From contig JAMOAB010000169.1 of NCBI GenBank assembly GCA_023621995.1, forward strand, positions 45,338-109,337: a stretch of DNA of 64,000 bases. The letters are read 5' to 3'. Made by a program: the position numbers and the translations under genes. Under the pieces are notes generated by a model. The model worked only from the letters and a program-made list of their open reading frames with translations, did not search any database and was not told where the DNA came from. This document shows, one piece after another, positions 63,605 to 64,000 of the stretch. The first letter of the stretch is position 1; each line of letters starts with the position of its first letter. This DNA is from Bacillota bacterium (GTDB taxonomy: Bacteria; Bacillota; Clostridia; Caldicoprobacterales; Xylanivirgaceae).

Positions 63605-64000
63605 CTATTTATTCATCTCACTATATTCCTTATATGCAGCATTATATATATCTAACACTTCATCTATACCCATTTTCTTTATAGTCTCTACATACTTAGA
63701 AAAGTTATCTAATGACTCTTCACCAAGTAAGAACTTAGAGACAGTTTCATTCACATAGGTATTTATTTCCGCCATTTTGCTATTGACTTCAGAAAATTGG
63801 GCTTCAGTAAGGGGCAAATTAGGAAATGGAGCTGGAACGACTCCTGCATCCAGATGAAGCTTCCAGGCCTCTGCCACAAGAGGATCTGCTGCTGCAGCTT
63901 CTGGCTCCATAGTTGCAATAAAAGGTAGTGCCATCTGCATACCAGCTTGTGCCCTTGCAGTTGCCACGTCTGTACCATCGGGATTGTCCAATATAAGATC
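63605..64000 (-). CDS. ABC transporter sugar-binding lipoprotein, C-terminal part (truncated by window edge)
   Basis: The last 131 residues of an LplA-type solute-binding protein; the frame runs off the window at 64000. The end VSKFLLGEESLDNFSKYVET and IYNAAYKEYSEMNK mirrors the C-terminus of the receptor at 6963-8549 (SKFLLG...YVKEI...YTQAYERLVK), so it is a paralogue. It would bring the substrate of the catabolic island into the cell with permeases presumably encoded beyond the window. It ends at a strong hairpin. Confidence 0.82.
   Translation of the reverse strand, partial: DLILDNPDGTDVATARAQAGMQMALPFIATMEPEAAAADPLVAEAWKLHLDAGVVPAPFPNLPLTEAQFSEVNSKMAEINTYVNETVSKFLLGEESLDNFSKYVETIKKMGIDEVLDIYNAAYKEYSEMNK

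Noticed and set aside
1..64000. CRISPR array, prophage, transposon, rRNA or tRNA
   Set aside because: No regular spaced direct repeats, transposase, phage structural genes, rRNA stretches or clover-leaf tRNA genes were seen apart from the tRNA-like part of tmRNA.

Overview
The window reads as chromosome of a low-GC Gram-positive anaerobe of the class Clostridia. The evidence is the A/T-rich sequence, strong GGAGG-type ribosome binding sites, TTGACA/TATAAT promoters with U-tailed hairpin terminators, ChW surface repeats (a clostridial signature), lipoprotein ABC receptors of the LplA type, a flagellar operon with a sigma-D-like promoter, and conserved Firmicutes housekeeping genes (secA, prfB, hpf, smpB-ssrA). 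I cannot name the genus. No phage, insertion sequence, CRISPR array, rRNA or tRNA was seen; tmRNA is the one certain RNA gene.

Region 1 (1-13 kb) is a polysaccharide-use locus on the minus strand. In transcription order it holds a two-TM AraC-type sensor-regulator, an LplB-LplC-LplA-type sugar ABC transporter with its own promoter, a 1461-residue secreted heparinase/alginate-lyase-like protein ending in ChW repeats, a Gfo/Idh/MocA dehydrogenase and the start of a second AraC-type regulator. Region 2 (13-22.5 kb) has a SagB-type nitroreductase pseudogene with three lesions, an AddA-like helicase lacking the nuclease end, an AddB-like helicase-nuclease, a ComEC-like metallo-hydrolase, tmRNA directly behind smpB, and an M55 D-aminopeptidase. 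Region 3 (22.5-31 kb) holds TetR, CutC, a c-di-GMP pair (PocR-PAS-GGDEF-EAL coupled to a tandem HD/HD-GYP protein), an ABC exporter, a GNAT and CheW. Region 4 (31-50 kb) is the core: prfB with its programmed frameshift, secA, hpf, an amino-acid ABC transporter, a structured RNA candidate, the flaG-fliD-fliS-fliT-like operon, zinc-ribbon proteins, a diguanylate cyclase, CapA, a reduced type IV pilus set (pilT, pilin, prepilin peptidase) and a two-component system.

Region 5 (50-64 kb) is a catabolic island for an unidentified small molecule. It contains a carrier, a NagB-like deaminase, a D-2-hydroxyacid dehydrogenase, a PreA-like flavoprotein with two [4Fe-4S] clusters, a Gfo/Idh oxidoreductase, a YtcJ-like amidohydrolase, an Ldh-family dehydrogenase, a TIM-barrel isomerase and the end of an LplA-type receptor. 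At its heart sit two divergently transcribed gene pairs of the amidohydrolase-2 family. In each pair one member keeps every metal ligand and the other, joined by an ATGA overlap, has lost every histidine and aspartate ligand. This repeated active/inactive pairing around a shared control region with repeats is the best candidate here for an undescribed system.
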